Notes: generated by a model from the sequence alone, not told the origin. 64,000 bases of DNA from Eubacteriales bacterium (GCA_028693055.1 JAQUWD010000006.1:37164-101163), one strand, 5' to 3'. Positions 24,712-35,139 are shown, counted from the first letter of the stretch. Program-made: numbers and translations.

Positions 24712-25539
24712 ATGAGCGTTCTTCTTTGGATTCTACTTATCCTGATGGCGTTATTCCTGCTATATCTATGGATGATCGCGCCTGCGCGGAACAAACCCGA
24801 CGCGTCCGCCTTGAAGGGCTGGCTCTACGCCCACCGTGGGCTGCACGACGGCAACCATGCCGTTGCCGAGAACAGCTTGGAAGCCTTCCGCCGCGCCATC
24901 GAAAACGGTTACGGTATGGAGCTGGATGTGCAGCTGACCGCCGACAACCGGTTGGTGGTCTTTCACGACGCCAATCTGAAACGGGTCTGCGGTGTAGACG
25001 TGAATTTATATACCTTGACCTATGATCAGCTGATGGAGCACCCCTTGCCCGACGGGTCAAAAATCCCCCTGTTCTCCGAGGTATTAGCGCTGGTGAACGG
25101 ACGCGCCCCCATGATTGTGGAGGTGAAGTATCACCATCAGGTGGAGTGCATCGCCGCCGCAACCTACGAGGCGCTCAAGCCCTATCAAGGGGCTTACTGC
25201 ATTGAAAGCTTTCATCCGCTGGCAGTGCGCTATTTCAAAAAAAACGCCCCGGAGGTCGTTCGCGGGGAGCTTGCCTATGGCGGCAAATGGAACCGCGGGG
25301 AAACCAACGGCTTGGAGCATTTCTGCATGAAACATTTGCTCCCCCTCTGCCTTACAAGGCCGCATTTCATCGCCTATTCCTTCCCGGACGATCATAGCTT
25401 CGCCATGTGGATGATGAAGCGGGTTTACAAACCGCTGCTAGCCGCGTGGACCATTCGCGATCAGGCAACGCTGGACAAAGTCATGGGCGTATACGATTTT
25501 CCCATTTTTGAACTGTTCACGCCTAAAAAGAAAGACTAA
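24712..25539 (+). CDS. Membrane-anchored glycerophosphodiester phosphodiesterase
   Basis: Hydrolyses glycerophosphodiesters to glycerol 3-phosphate and an alcohol. 275 residues with one N-terminal membrane helix (about 3-24) and then the GDPD TIM barrel. Catalytic residues are recognisable: H41 and R42 in AHRGLHDGN, N54 in AENSLEAF, E70 and D72 in MELDVQ, H85 in VVFHD, and the later EVKYH. Lies 2 nt downstream of the MFS gene, so it is co-translated with it. The pair may process and import breakdown products of lipids or teichoic acid. Confidence 0.9.
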   Translation: MSVLLWILLILMALFLLYLWMIAPARNKPDASALKGWLYAHRGLHDGNHAVAENSLEAFRRAIENGYGMELDVQLTADNRLVVFHDANLKRVCGVDVNLYTLTYDQLMEHPLPDGSKIPLFSEVLALVNGRAPMIVEVKYHHQVECIAAATYEALKPYQGAYCIESFHPLAVRYFKKNAPEVVRGELAYGGKWNRGETNGLEHFCMKHLLPLCLTRPHFIAYSFPDDHSFAMWMMKRVYKPLLAAWTIRDQATLDKVMGVYDFPIFELFTPKKKD

Positions 25540-25632
25540 CCCGTTTTATTGCCGTCTCATCCGAATGGAAGGGTCGCTAATACGAATCTCCGTTAAAACG
25601 GCACTAGTATCCAGAATTGTTTTCATCCAATA

Positions 25633-27537
25633 TTAGCCTAAATAACGGGCAAGGGTTTCTAACAGCTGCTGCACGTTCAGCGGCTTTGCTAAATGGGCGT
25701 TCATTCCGTGAGCTAAAGCCAGCTTTTTGTCCTCGTCGAATGCGTTAGCCGTCATGGCGATAATCGGCACAGACTTGGCGTCTTCACGCTCCAAGGCGCG
25801 AATCGCGTCAGCCGCCTCATATCCGTTTGCATTTGGCATGCGAATATCCATGAGAATCAAATCATAATAGCCTTCGCGGGACGATTGAAACTTGTCTACC
25901 GCAATCTGCCCATCTTCCGCTTCCTCTATCTGTGCCCCCTTGTCCGTAAGCAAACGTACGGCAATTTCGCGATTTAACGGATGGTCCTCAGCCAGCAGAA
26001 TACGCTTTCCTTGAAAGCTAACGTCCGCTGATTTGGGCTTAGGCTCATCCTCAAGCTGCCCCACACTTTCCGTCGACGTCTGCCGTCGTTGAGATATAAA
26101 TGCAAAGCGAAGATTAACCACGAATTCAGACCCTTTGCCCAATTCGCTGGTCACAGAGATGGTGCCGCCCATCAGCTCCACAATGTTTTTAACGATGGCA
26201 AGCCCAAGTCCCGTTCCCTCGACGCTGTCTTTTTCGTTGTTGTGCAGGCTGCGCTCAAAGGGCTCGAAAATATGTAGGGTATCCTCTGGCGAGATACCGC
26301 GGCCGGTGTCCTTGACTGTAAACACATAGCTGCCAACAGCGGGATCAGCAGACGGCTTTTGTTCAATGCGAATGGATACCGTACCGCCGGGCTTGTTAAA
26401 CTTGATGGCGTTGCTGATTAGATTGAGAAAAATTTGATTGAGCTTCATGATATCTGCAAGAATCTGTTCGTCCTTCACCTGAAAGGTATCCACGAACAGC
26501 TCCAGCTGGCTGGCGGCAATCTGGCTCTGCACCATGTCTACCAGCTCACGGATCACGGCGGGCAGATTGCACGGCGCTAGCTGTAGCTGAATTTTACCGC
26601 TTTCAATGCGGCTCATGTCCAGTACGTCGTTGATCAGCTTGAGCAGATGATTGCTGGAAGCTGTGATTTTAGACAAGGCGTTCTGCACAACCGGTTTTTC
26701 ATCAATGTGGCTGGCAGCGATAGCCGTAAAGCCAACGATGGCATTCATGGGTGTGCGGATGTCGTGAGACATATTAGACAAAAAGTCCGACTTTGCCTTG
26801 CTGGCATATTGAGCCTGCCGCAACGCTAGCCGCAATTGCTCGTGCTGCTCCGCAGTCTCACGCTCTCTACGTTTGTTTTGAATATGAATATACACGATTA
26901 AAATTACAACGGTCATAGCGGTCCAGATCATGGAATAGCCGTAGAACACGGCTTGGAGCATGATACCCACAATGGGCAATAGGATCAGCAAGCCAATCAA
27001 GAAGAGCTCTTTACGCTTAGACCGATCTTTTACCCGGTGACGAACCGTGAAGCACAGCACGATAGAATAGCATAGCTGCATCAAGCTGGAAAGAATCACA
27101 ATTTCATAGCCTATGCTACGGCAATAAACGCCATTTTCGTCGATATAATAAATCAGCGAGGTTGGAAGGGCGGCTACAATGGCAATCCCGGTAACCAGAA
27201 AGACAATTGTACTAAAACGATTCTTTTTCCCGGGTACCCCGGCGTCATCATAAGCCAAAAACTGGACATATTGTACCCAGCACCAGCAGACGGCCGCGGT
27301 AACGACCAAATTGAGTCCGTCTATTACATTGGTAATCAAGGCTAGGCTGCCCGTCAGCCTTCCATCCAGCAGCCAGCCCGCCGTATCCAGTATATCTACG
27401 GCAATCACCGCAATCAACAGTTTACTGAACAGCATGCAATCTCTAAATTGGTTTCGCTCTACGTAAACTCTGCTGAATACGATCAGGCATAGTACCAGAT
27501 TGAAAGCTCCCATCTGTAAATACATTGCGCCTAGCAT
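25633..27537 (-). CDS. Hybrid sensor histidine kinase: membrane sensor, HisKA, HATPase, receiver
   Basis: 634 residues. Residues 1-220 are about seven membrane helices with the motif YYIDENGVYCRSIGYEI (about 130-146), related to the sensors of the genes at 57681 and 59713. HisKA follows, with phospho-His H258 in NMSHDIRTPMNA; the HATPase N, G1 and G2 boxes are NLISNAIKFN, DTGRGI and GTGLGLAI; the receiver has D564 (LMDIRMP) and K618. No Hpt or DNA-binding domain is present, so phosphate must pass to another protein. Third gene of the EAL-giant kinase-kinase operon, 40 nt after the previous gene. Confidence 0.92.
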   Translation of the reverse strand: MLGAMYLQMGAFNLVLCLIVFSRVYVERNQFRDCMLFSKLLIAVIAVDILDTAGWLLDGRLTGSLALITNVIDGLNLVVTAAVCWCWVQYVQFLAYDDAGVPGKKNRFSTIVFLVTGIAIVAALPTSLIYYIDENGVYCRSIGYEIVILSSLMQLCYSIVLCFTVRHRVKDRSKRKELFLIGLLILLPIVGIMLQAVFYGYSMIWTAMTVVILIVYIHIQNKRRERETAEQHEQLRLALRQAQYASKAKSDFLSNMSHDIRTPMNAIVGFTAIAASHIDEKPVVQNALSKITASSNHLLKLINDVLDMSRIESGKIQLQLAPCNLPAVIRELVDMVQSQIAASQLELFVDTFQVKDEQILADIMKLNQIFLNLISNAIKFNKPGGTVSIRIEQKPSADPAVGSYVFTVKDTGRGISPEDTLHIFEPFERSLHNNEKDSVEGTGLGLAIVKNIVELMGGTISVTSELGKGSEFVVNLRFAFISQRRQTSTESVGQLEDEPKPKSADVSFQGKRILLAEDHPLNREIAVRLLTDKGAQIEEAEDGQIAVDKFQSSREGYYDLILMDIRMPNANGYEAADAIRALEREDAKSVPIIAMTANAFDEDKKLALAHGMNAHLAKPLNVQQLLETLARYLG

Positions 27538-27577
27538 GGTATGCCCCCCTTCATCCGTTTACAATTGCTCCAAAATG

Positions 27578-30500
27578 TCAGGAATGCCTTTGCAGTGCAT
27601 CCTTGAGATGCTTTTCCACAAGATCCGGCGTCGTGGGCTTATAGAGAAAATCATCCGCGCCGATCTCACGTAAATCCCGCTCCTGCTGCGCACCGCCATA
27701 CTGGGTATTTGCCAGTATGGCGATATGGTTGTACCGCTCGTTGGCGCGAACGGTTTTGATCAGCGTAACTCCATCCATCTCCGGCATCATGATGTCCGTA
27801 ATAATCGCCGCCGTATCGGGGTTCTGCTCCAGCGTGTTAAGCGCCTCCGTGCCGTCCCGCGCAACCAACACTTCATAATGGTCCTGCAAATTGGCCGTCA
27901 GCACAGCGATGTTGATTTCCGCATCGTCCACAAACAGCACTTTGGTTTTCAAGTCCTTCTTTATCTGCCCTTTGCCGCAAAAGGCTTCCACAGACTGATA
28001 AATCTGCTTGGGGATCACCGGCTTTGCAAGATGCGCGTTCATACCGCTCTGCATGCTTTTTTGCACGTCCTCGGTAAAGGCGTTTGCAGATAAGGCGATG
28101 ATGGGGATGGTTTTGGCCTGGGGATGCGCGCTTGCGCGAATGGCGGCAGCCGCTTGGTAGCCATCCATGATCGGCATCCGAATGTCCATCAGAATCAGCT
28201 GGTAAGTATTCGGTTGACTATGGACAAAGGTTTCATAGCCCACTTTTCCATTGGAAGCCAGCGTGACGCGGGCATGAGCTTTTTCCAAAATCCGCGAGAC
28301 GACCTTTTGATTAACAGGGTGATCCTCGCACAACAAAATGTGAAAGCCGGAAAAATCGTAGGAATCCTGCGGGTTTACTTTGGATTGGGGCACAGGCGGC
28401 ACAGCTTCGCTGGAAAAGTGAATGGGAAGCTCAATCACGAAGGTGCTGCCTATGGCTGGCGAGCTCTTTACGGAAATGGTTCCTCCGTTCAGCTCAACAA
28501 TCTGCTTGGTGATGGGCAATCCCAGCCCGGTTCCCTGTATATCGGCGATCTGTTGATCTTCTCCGCGATAAAACGGTTCAAAAATATGCTGCCTCGTTTC
28601 ATCATTCATGCCCATTCCCGTATCGGAAATTTCAAAGCGATACAATCCAATCTTCGGATTCTTGGAGGCGATCTCCGCCACGCGATAGATGATGGTTCCT
28701 CCTTCAGGGGTGTATTTAATGGCGTTGGACAGCAGATTGTCAATGGCGCTGTGAATGCGTGAAACATCCCCCCGGCAGACGTCATGAATCACGTTGGTGA
28801 AAAGGTGGAATTGCTGATGCTTTTGCTTTGCCAAAGCACCATAGCTGTCAGCCGTTTTATGGATCTGCTCCAAAAGTGAAAACGGCATATCATGCAGCAC
28901 CATTTTTCCGGCTTCAATGCGGCTCATATCCAAAATGTTGTTGATCAGCTCCAGCAGGATTTGCGAAGAGCTTTGGATGGTTTGCAGGCTTTCGTGTACC
29001 TGCACGCTGTCCTGCTCGTTTTGCAAGGCCAAAGCGCACATGCCGATAATTGCGTTCATGGGCGTGCGAATGTCATGGCTCATGGAGGACAAAAATTCCG
29101 TTTTATGGCGGTTAGCGCTTTCGGCAATTTCCAGCGCTTCCGTTAGACGCTTCTTTTGCTGCTCCTGCTGTGCAAGCATTTCCGTTACATCCGAGCGCGT
29201 CATCACAGCCGTGCCGGCGTTTCGGTCCAGAATGTCAATACGCATCCGCTTGGCACGGGACGCGCCGTTTTCTATTAGGTAGAAGGCAAACTCGTAGCTG
29301 TCTTTATTTTGCAGCTTCTCTCTTAGGTTTTCAAGACAGGCTTTTTTCAGATAATCCTGTCGCTCTTCAGGAATAATAAATTGCTGTGCGGAATACTGCA
29401 TAGCGGCGCTAAGGCAGTAGGTTTGACCCATATGATAGGTGGAATCCTCCGTCTGCATTTCCCGATGGCGGTACAAAGTCATGCTGTCCTCCAGCAGGTT
29501 CACGTGGGCTATATAGTCATAGCTCCGATGAACCACCGTTTCCAGCATTTGCTCCTGCATTTTGCTCGCCGTCACGTCCGTGATGCATAAAAAGCCCAGC
29601 AAATCACCACTCTCCGGCTGCTCCACGGTATCAATATTGAGAGAAAGCCAGCAGGGCTCGTGCCCATCGGCATGCATCGAGGCCAAAAAGACGGCGCTGT
29701 GATGGCTGATGCCAAGCGCAAAGTCCGCACTCAAGGGCTGTGAGAGGGTTGCGGTATAAAAGGCGCTACGCTCGGCTTCGTTGGGAATAAGCGTGCCAAG
29801 GCCGGTAAAAAAGTCATTCCTTGCGCTGCCAAATCGCCGCTGTAGCTCCATTCCAGTTCTGTCCACCAGCTCGATCAGCTTGTCTTGGGTAATGTTGCAG
29901 TGGCCGATTAGCACAACATTTTTATCCAGCGCCTGATATCGGTCATGAATGGCGCTTTCATACTTTTCCTTTTGATGTACCTGCTCGGTAATATCGGTAC
30001 AGCTACCCAGCGCATAGGTGGGAACGCCGTCCCGGTCCGGCATGATTGTATAATGGCAGAGTACATGACGGTAGGGCTTGCTTTCCTCGCTACGGATACG
30101 GACATGAAGCGAGGCGCTGCTTCTGCCCTGCTTTAGCTTGCTGTGAAAGTCCAGCCACGGCTGAAGATCTTCCTTATGCAGGAGGGAGGCTAGCTCCGCA
30201 GGCTTGTACTCTCGGTTGGCGCCGCCCCATGTTTGTGGCCAGAACCCCTGAAGGTTGGGAATCAAAACCTGCCGCCGAAGATCGTACCGCCAAGAGGAGA
30301 TGCTGTTTTGCTCCATAACGGTGTTGACGCGCTGCTCCAAATCCTTATATTCCGCGATTTCCTCCGCCGTACAGACGGCCCGGGGCTTCGCGCCCGGCTC
30401 GTCGATGCGGGTGATGCGCAGGCGCATCCATACAAAGCCGTGCTCCAAGGTTTTGATTCGCGCATCAAACTGCGAATAAGCCTGCCCCTGATAAATGCGC

Positions 30501-33500
30501 TCTACGCCCATCCGGTAGGTTTCGCAATCCTCCGGCGCAACAAAGCCCATCGATAGAAACCGATTGGGATAATCAGCACAGAATTCTTTAATGCCAAAGC
30601 TTTGCTGCAAGAAAAGAGGAGCGTGAATCAGCCCAGTTTCGAAATCGATGATTTCCCAATAGTAAACGCTCATGTGGCCCACTGCCACCGTCAGATTCTT
30701 TTCTGAGGCAATGCGACGCTGCTCCGCTTCCTTTTGGCTGGAAATGTCTACAAAAACGCAGTAGAAATATCGTTCTCCTTGGTCGTCCTTCAAAAGCTGC
30801 GCCTTAATGGAAATCCATTTTACCGTGCCATCCTTACAAATCAATCGGTTTTCGTTTTCCGCCGTCGTTTTGTCCTCTTCCAGCTGCGCCGAAATCACGT
30901 CGGTCATGATTTTCAAATCCTCGGGATAGATCACGGCAGTCATCCGATTGCCCATCGCCGCAAACTCCTCCCGCGTATAGCCCAGGAAGCGGAACAAACC
31001 GTCGTTTGCGGAAAGAACAGTCCAGTCCGGGTCAAAGCGGCAGCGGAATACCGCGCCGGGAATGTTGTTGTAAATATTGGTTATTTCCTGCGCAGCCGCC
31101 TTTCGCGAAGTAATATCCGACACATAAGCCACGTAGGCGGGTATGCCCGCCCAGTCCAGCGAATACGTCGTCCCCTGCAAATAACGCTTCCAATGCGCAG
31201 CGTAAATTTCATAAGGCTCTCCTTCCCCCTTCATGCCCAAAACATGGCAGTCTTGGCAGGGGGTATCGCATCCGCGCAGCAGCTCATAGCAGGTCTTGGC
31301 AGTAACGTCCGTTTTCTCATCAATATGGAACGCGCGCTTTGCCTGGGCATTCATATAGAGCAGCTTATGGTTTTCCTTGCTAATCACAAAAATACTGTCG
31401 CTGGATTGTTGCGCAATCGTCTGATACATATTGGATTCATTGGACATTTTGATAAACACGGCGCAAATCAGCGGATGCCCGTTCCTACTGCCAATGATGC
31501 AGGCGTTCATATGAACGCCAACCAAATGACCGTCCTTATGATAAATATGATGAGAGGTCTGAACGGGCTCTCCCGTTTGCAAAACCTGTTCTAATGCACA
31601 GCGTAACTGGTCACGCTCCGGCTCATAAACAATATCAAAGCCATTGCTGGCAATGCGGGAATATTCCGCCTCCGTATGGCCGGTCAGCTCCGGAATTCCT
31701 TTTGAATGCTGCACAATATGCACTGTTGCGTTGTCGACGGCTTCATAAATAATCACGCCGCCCGCCATGGAATTGAGCAGATGCTGGTTTAGCAGCTCCT
31801 GCTCCTTTTGGGCGGAGATATTGTGGAATACGCATTGGATCAGGGGACAGCCGTCCTCCTCGCCGATTTTCGTACTTTGCACATGAACCCAAACGGTGTG
31901 ACCGTCCCGATGAATCTTTCGGAAGATAAAATCGGCGGTTGTGTTGCGGGCAACGGCCTCCTTTAACGTTTTTACAACCATCTCGCGATCATCCGGATGG
32001 GTCATCTGCGCCGCGTCCCTTTTGATGAGCTGGTTGTATTCCTCAACCGTATAGCCGGACAGCGCCGGCACCCCATCGGAGAAGTACACGGTTTCAAAAA
32101 TATCGGAAATCTTATAAATAGCGACGCCACCGGGAATGGCGTTGATAATATCGTCCAGTCGCTGCTTCTCCCGGTGCTCCCGGGTGATGTCGGTTAAATA
32201 CTCGATCCTTGCCTGATGGCCGGCCCACATGGCGGTATGGCCCTGCGCAAGATAGTAACAGTCCAAATCGGAAACATATAGTTCTTCCGGCGTGTCGGTA
32301 CTTAATGGATTAAAGCGTCCACAAAAATCGCAGGGCGTACTACGCCCCAGCAAAAACTCGTAACATTTTCTGCCGGTATAGTCGATGCTGCGGGAATGGG
32401 CGCGTTCCATAGCAGCCTTATTCAAATAAAGCAACTCATGAGTCTGCTCATCGGTCACGACCACATGTACGCCGGAATGCTCCGTAATATCAGTCATCAG
32501 CATTTGACGTTGGGGCATCTCTGTAAACACAGCGTGAAGAATGGGGCAGCCATTTTCCATACCCGTTCTGCGGAAATTGGCGGTAATCCAGACATAGCCG
32601 CCATTTTTATGGGGAACGCGGTAATCCGCAGACACCGTCTGCTCGCCTTCAAGGGCTTGATGTAGGGCAAGAATCACCTTATCTCGATCTTCTGAATGAA
32701 CAGAATCCATGGCATTTCCGGAAATCAACTGGGCATATTCCTCGGGGGAACGGCCGGAGAGCGCCGCCACACCGTCCGTTTGATAAATCAGCTGCAATTC
32801 GCCATCCACAGAGCGGTACAGTGCCACACCGCCGGGCATCGCGTTCACAATGTTATCGATCTGCGCCTGCTTATCGTGCTCAGCGGTAATATCATAACAA
32901 ACAGACAGGATGACCGCGCGTCCCTTCAGATCGGTGCTGAGCTTTCCTATATCATGAACCCAGATGTAGCTGCCGTCGCGCTTGCGCATCCGATAATTCA
33001 CCGTGTAGCGTTCCTTTTTCGCAAGCTGCTCATCGACGGTTCGTTCTACTGACTTACGGTCATCCGGGTGCATCACATTGCTAATCATACCGCCGATATC
33101 CGCAACGAAGTCTTGTTCCTGCTCATAGCCCAGATATCCCAGCATTCTATCATTGATAAAATAGAATGGGAACCCTGCTTCACAGTAGCCGCCCATCAAG
33201 CCGCCGTCCATGGTAGAGAGCACTAACGACTTCTTTTCCTGTTCCACAGGAAAATACTCGTCTGCCTGTTGGCTGGTATCTGCCACAGAAAAGTGAATGG
33301 AGCTGATGCGCTCCACTCCGTCCTCCAAGCAGGAGGTTGCCGTCATGCGAATCGCTAAATCGACGCCGCCATTGGAGAAGCGGGCGCGCAAAAAGGCGAC
33401 CCCGCCGCCATCGCCTGCGGGCAACAAGGTTTCCTCCAAATATTGAACGGTGTACGGCGTTGGCATTTTACGAATCTCATCTTCAAGATAAAGACGCGCT

Positions 33501-33643
33501 TCCTCGCGCGAATGCACATCTTCATGATCAGAGGTACCAAACCAGCACACGTTTTTCGTCAGCATAGCCATTGTTTTGGCGCAGTCTCTTTCCACAAAAT
33601 CATATTGGCAGAACTGCTTCAAAAGTACGACCGTATTGTTCAT
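27578..33643 (-). CDS. Giant multi-PAS hybrid histidine kinase with two receivers
   Basis: 2021 residues from the ATG at 33643 (GGAGG 8 nt upstream). Order: SnoaL/NTF2-like domain (about 1-125); about eleven PAS-like modules (148-1490); HisKA with H1523 (SSMSHDIRTPMNA); HATPase (about 1625-1740); receiver 1 with D1820 (LMDIRMPIMDG); receiver 2 with D1950 (TDIMMPEMDG). There are no membrane helices, so it is cytosolic. Three PAS modules carry a GGVALY/GGVAIY/GGVIIY motif (near 271, 505 and 629), a sign of internal duplication. Two others (388-488 and 743-848) share CYE[FL]L.G...PC..C, which could bind metal, heme or Fe-S. No Hpt is present. Same operon as the EAL protein and the second kinase. 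Confidence 0.92.
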   Translation of the reverse strand: MNNTVVLLKQFCQYDFVERDCAKTMAMLTKNVCWFGTSDHEDVHSREEARLYLEDEIRKMPTPYTVQYLEETLLPAGDGGGVAFLRARFSNGGVDLAIRMTATSCLEDGVERISSIHFSVADTSQQADEYFPVEQEKKSLVLSTMDGGLMGGYCEAGFPFYFINDRMLGYLGYEQEQDFVADIGGMISNVMHPDDRKSVERTVDEQLAKKERYTVNYRMRKRDGSYIWVHDIGKLSTDLKGRAVILSVCYDITAEHDKQAQIDNIVNAMPGGVALYRSVDGELQLIYQTDGVAALSGRSPEEYAQLISGNAMDSVHSEDRDKVILALHQALEGEQTVSADYRVPHKNGGYVWITANFRRTGMENGCPILHAVFTEMPQRQMLMTDITEHSGVHVVVTDEQTHELLYLNKAAMERAHSRSIDYTGRKCYEFLLGRSTPCDFCGRFNPLSTDTPEELYVSDLDCYYLAQGHTAMWAGHQARIEYLTDITREHREKQRLDDIINAIPGGVAIYKISDIFETVYFSDGVPALSGYTVEEYNQLIKRDAAQMTHPDDREMVVKTLKEAVARNTTADFIFRKIHRDGHTVWVHVQSTKIGEEDGCPLIQCVFHNISAQKEQELLNQHLLNSMAGGVIIYEAVDNATVHIVQHSKGIPELTGHTEAEYSRIASNGFDIVYEPERDQLRCALEQVLQTGEPVQTSHHIYHKDGHLVGVHMNACIIGSRNGHPLICAVFIKMSNESNMYQTIAQQSSDSIFVISKENHKLLYMNAQAKRAFHIDEKTDVTAKTCYELLRGCDTPCQDCHVLGMKGEGEPYEIYAAHWKRYLQGTTYSLDWAGIPAYVAYVSDITSRKAAAQEITNIYNNIPGAVFRCRFDPDWTVLSANDGLFRFLGYTREEFAAMGNRMTAVIYPEDLKIMTDVISAQLEEDKTTAENENRLICKDGTVKWISIKAQLLKDDQGERYFYCVFVDISSQKEAEQRRIASEKNLTVAVGHMSVYYWEIIDFETGLIHAPLFLQQSFGIKEFCADYPNRFLSMGFVAPEDCETYRMGVERIYQGQAYSQFDARIKTLEHGFVWMRLRITRIDEPGAKPRAVCTAEEIAEYKDLEQRVNTVMEQNSISSWRYDLRRQVLIPNLQGFWPQTWGGANREYKPAELASLLHKEDLQPWLDFHSKLKQGRSSASLHVRIRSEESKPYRHVLCHYTIMPDRDGVPTYALGSCTDITEQVHQKEKYESAIHDRYQALDKNVVLIGHCNITQDKLIELVDRTGMELQRRFGSARNDFFTGLGTLIPNEAERSAFYTATLSQPLSADFALGISHHSAVFLASMHADGHEPCWLSLNIDTVEQPESGDLLGFLCITDVTASKMQEQMLETVVHRSYDYIAHVNLLEDSMTLYRHREMQTEDSTYHMGQTYCLSAAMQYSAQQFIIPEERQDYLKKACLENLREKLQNKDSYEFAFYLIENGASRAKRMRIDILDRNAGTAVMTRSDVTEMLAQQEQQKKRLTEALEIAESANRHKTEFLSSMSHDIRTPMNAIIGMCALALQNEQDSVQVHESLQTIQSSSQILLELINNILDMSRIEAGKMVLHDMPFSLLEQIHKTADSYGALAKQKHQQFHLFTNVIHDVCRGDVSRIHSAIDNLLSNAIKYTPEGGTIIYRVAEIASKNPKIGLYRFEISDTGMGMNDETRQHIFEPFYRGEDQQIADIQGTGLGLPITKQIVELNGGTISVKSSPAIGSTFVIELPIHFSSEAVPPVPQSKVNPQDSYDFSGFHILLCEDHPVNQKVVSRILEKAHARVTLASNGKVGYETFVHSQPNTYQLILMDIRMPIMDGYQAAAAIRASAHPQAKTIPIIALSANAFTEDVQKSMQSGMNAHLAKPVIPKQIYQSVEAFCGKGQIKKDLKTKVLFVDDAEINIAVLTANLQDHYEVLVARDGTEALNTLEQNPDTAAIITDIMMPEMDGVTLIKTVRANERYNHIAILANTQYGGAQQERDLREIGADDFLYKPTTPDLVEKHLKDALQRHS

Positions 33644-33722
33644 CGTCAAATCCTCCTACCGCTTTGCGCCCTATGGCTGGAATTGCTGTAACATGACCTT
33701 GCCTTATCACAGCAAAGCACTC

Positions 33723-35099
33723 TTACGAGTGGAGCGGGCGTTGCTGGCAACGATCCAGCAACGCTTCGAAATCGCGCTGTGCAAGCGGCTTTGAGTAAAA
33801 GAAGCCTTGTATGTAATCGCAATCTGCTTTCAAAAGAAAATCTGCCTGCAGCTGCGATTCAACGCCCTCAGCAATCACCTTTGCCCCCAAATGATGCGTC
33901 ATCTCAATGATAGAGTGAATGATCCACTCGGACTTTTGGCTGACGCCGATCTGATGGGTGAAGCCAATATCCAATTTAATGACGTCAAAATCAAAGTCGC
34001 GGACAGAGCTAAAGGAAGAATAGCCGCTGCCAAAATCGTCAAGCAAAATCGGAATGCCAAGTTTTTTGATCTTACTGAGGATTTCACTATTATATTCAGC
34101 CAAGGACGCATACGCTGACTCCGTGATTTCAATTCGCTGATAACCAACGGGCAGTTTTGCTTCACGAATATCGCGAAGCAATTTTTCCATCAATTTTGGG
34201 TTATAGAAATCCATTCGTGATAGATTAACGGCAATAGGAACGACAAATTGATTTGCCGCGACCCGCTGGCTCAGAAAAGCGGTGCTTTGATCCCCCACAT
34301 AAAGATCCAGCTCGGAAATGTATCCGTTTTCTTCAAAGGTAGGAATGAACAAGCCCGGTGAAATCAACCCTTTTACGGGATGCTCCCAGCGCACGAGGGC
34401 TTCCGCGGATACAATGCTCCCTGTTTTCACATCATAAATAGGCTGGTAATAAACCTTAAATTCCTTGTTGCTTAAAGCACGCTGCAGCTCGCTGGTCATT
34501 TCCTTTTTGGTTACAAAGCCGTCGCGCATGCCCCCATTATAAACAGCGTACGGTTTTGCATAGTCATCCACAATCGATTCTTTGGCTAGCTTCGCGCGAT
34601 CGCACATGCCGCTTACGCCGATGGACGGATCGGCGATGATATAAACGCCGCAGCGCCCATAAAAATGAAACTGCTTATCCTTGTCAACAAAAGTGCGATG
34701 ACAAATGCGGACAAGCGCATCAAAATCCAGCGTTGACCGATCCAGCAAGCACACGAAATGATCGGCTTCAAAACGGGCAATATAGATTGGCTTCAGCGTG
34801 GAGTTTTGGAGTAATTCAACGCTTTGACGCAAAACAGCATCGCCAGCCTCCACGCCAAAGAGCTCGTTGATCGCTTTAAATCCCTTAATATTAAAAAACA
34901 GAATGCACAGCGAGTTCGCCTGGTCGTGGGCAGCAAGAAAGCTTTCAACTAGTTTAATAAATCCATCTCGATTATACGCGCCCGTCAACGGGTCGCGTTC
35001 GGCGGCGTTATCCATCTTCTTTATCTTTTGATGCTGCAAATAAATCACAATGAGCAGCACAAATAAAAGCAGAATCACAAAACATCGAAAATCAATCAA
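33723..35099 (-). CDS. EAL-domain c-di-GMP phosphodiesterase with degenerate GGDEF
   Basis: 458 residues: one N-terminal membrane helix (about 5-22), a GGDEF-like domain (30-180) and an EAL domain (200-450). The GGDEF signature is replaced by FEADHF (110-115), so cyclase activity is unlikely. The EAL domain keeps its catalytic residues: SAEALVRWEHP with E233, ITESA, LLDDFGSGYSS, VIKLDI, IAEGVES and QGFFYSKP. It should degrade c-di-GMP. The start is a TTG at 35099, overlapped by the stop of a short leader frame. First gene of the operon with the two hybrid kinases, which suggests that they act on the same response. Confidence 0.92.
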   Translation of the reverse strand: MIDFRCFVILLLFVLLIVIYLQHQKIKKMDNAAERDPLTGAYNRDGFIKLVESFLAAHDQANSLCILFFNIKGFKAINELFGVEAGDAVLRQSVELLQNSTLKPIYIARFEADHFVCLLDRSTLDFDALVRICHRTFVDKDKQFHFYGRCGVYIIADPSIGVSGMCDRAKLAKESIVDDYAKPYAVYNGGMRDGFVTKKEMTSELQRALSNKEFKVYYQPIYDVKTGSIVSAEALVRWEHPVKGLISPGLFIPTFEENGYISELDLYVGDQSTAFLSQRVAANQFVVPIAVNLSRMDFYNPKLMEKLLRDIREAKLPVGYQRIEITESAYASLAEYNSEILSKIKKLGIPILLDDFGSGYSSFSSVRDFDFDVIKLDIGFTHQIGVSQKSEWIIHSIIEMTHHLGAKVIAEGVESQLQADFLLKADCDYIQGFFYSKPLAQRDFEALLDRCQQRPLHS

Positions 35100-35139
35100 G
35101 ATCGATCACCCCGCGAAATCTATCAAAGGGAGGAAACAT
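35092..35139 (-). CDS. Possible short leader peptide overlapping the EAL start
   Basis: A 15-codon frame (MFPPFDRFRGVIDLD) starts at ATG 35139, 8 nt after AAGGAG, and ends in a TGA at 35092-35094 that overlaps the TTG start of the EAL gene. An upstream ATG at 35145 is in the same frame. The EAL gene itself has only a modest ribosome site (GGGGTG). The arrangement could couple translation of the two, but a frame this short may be chance. Confidence 0.35.
   Translation of the reverse strand: MFPPFDRFRGVIDLD

Noticed and set aside
25541..25598. Inverted repeat CCGTTTTA/TAAAACGG between GDPD and the hybrid kinase as a terminator
   Set aside because: Arms are about 40 nt apart and lack a T-tract; the pairing may be chance.
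30734..31594. 286-codon plus-strand frame opposite the giant kinase
   Set aside because: Antisense to well-conserved PAS modules; no plausible start signals.
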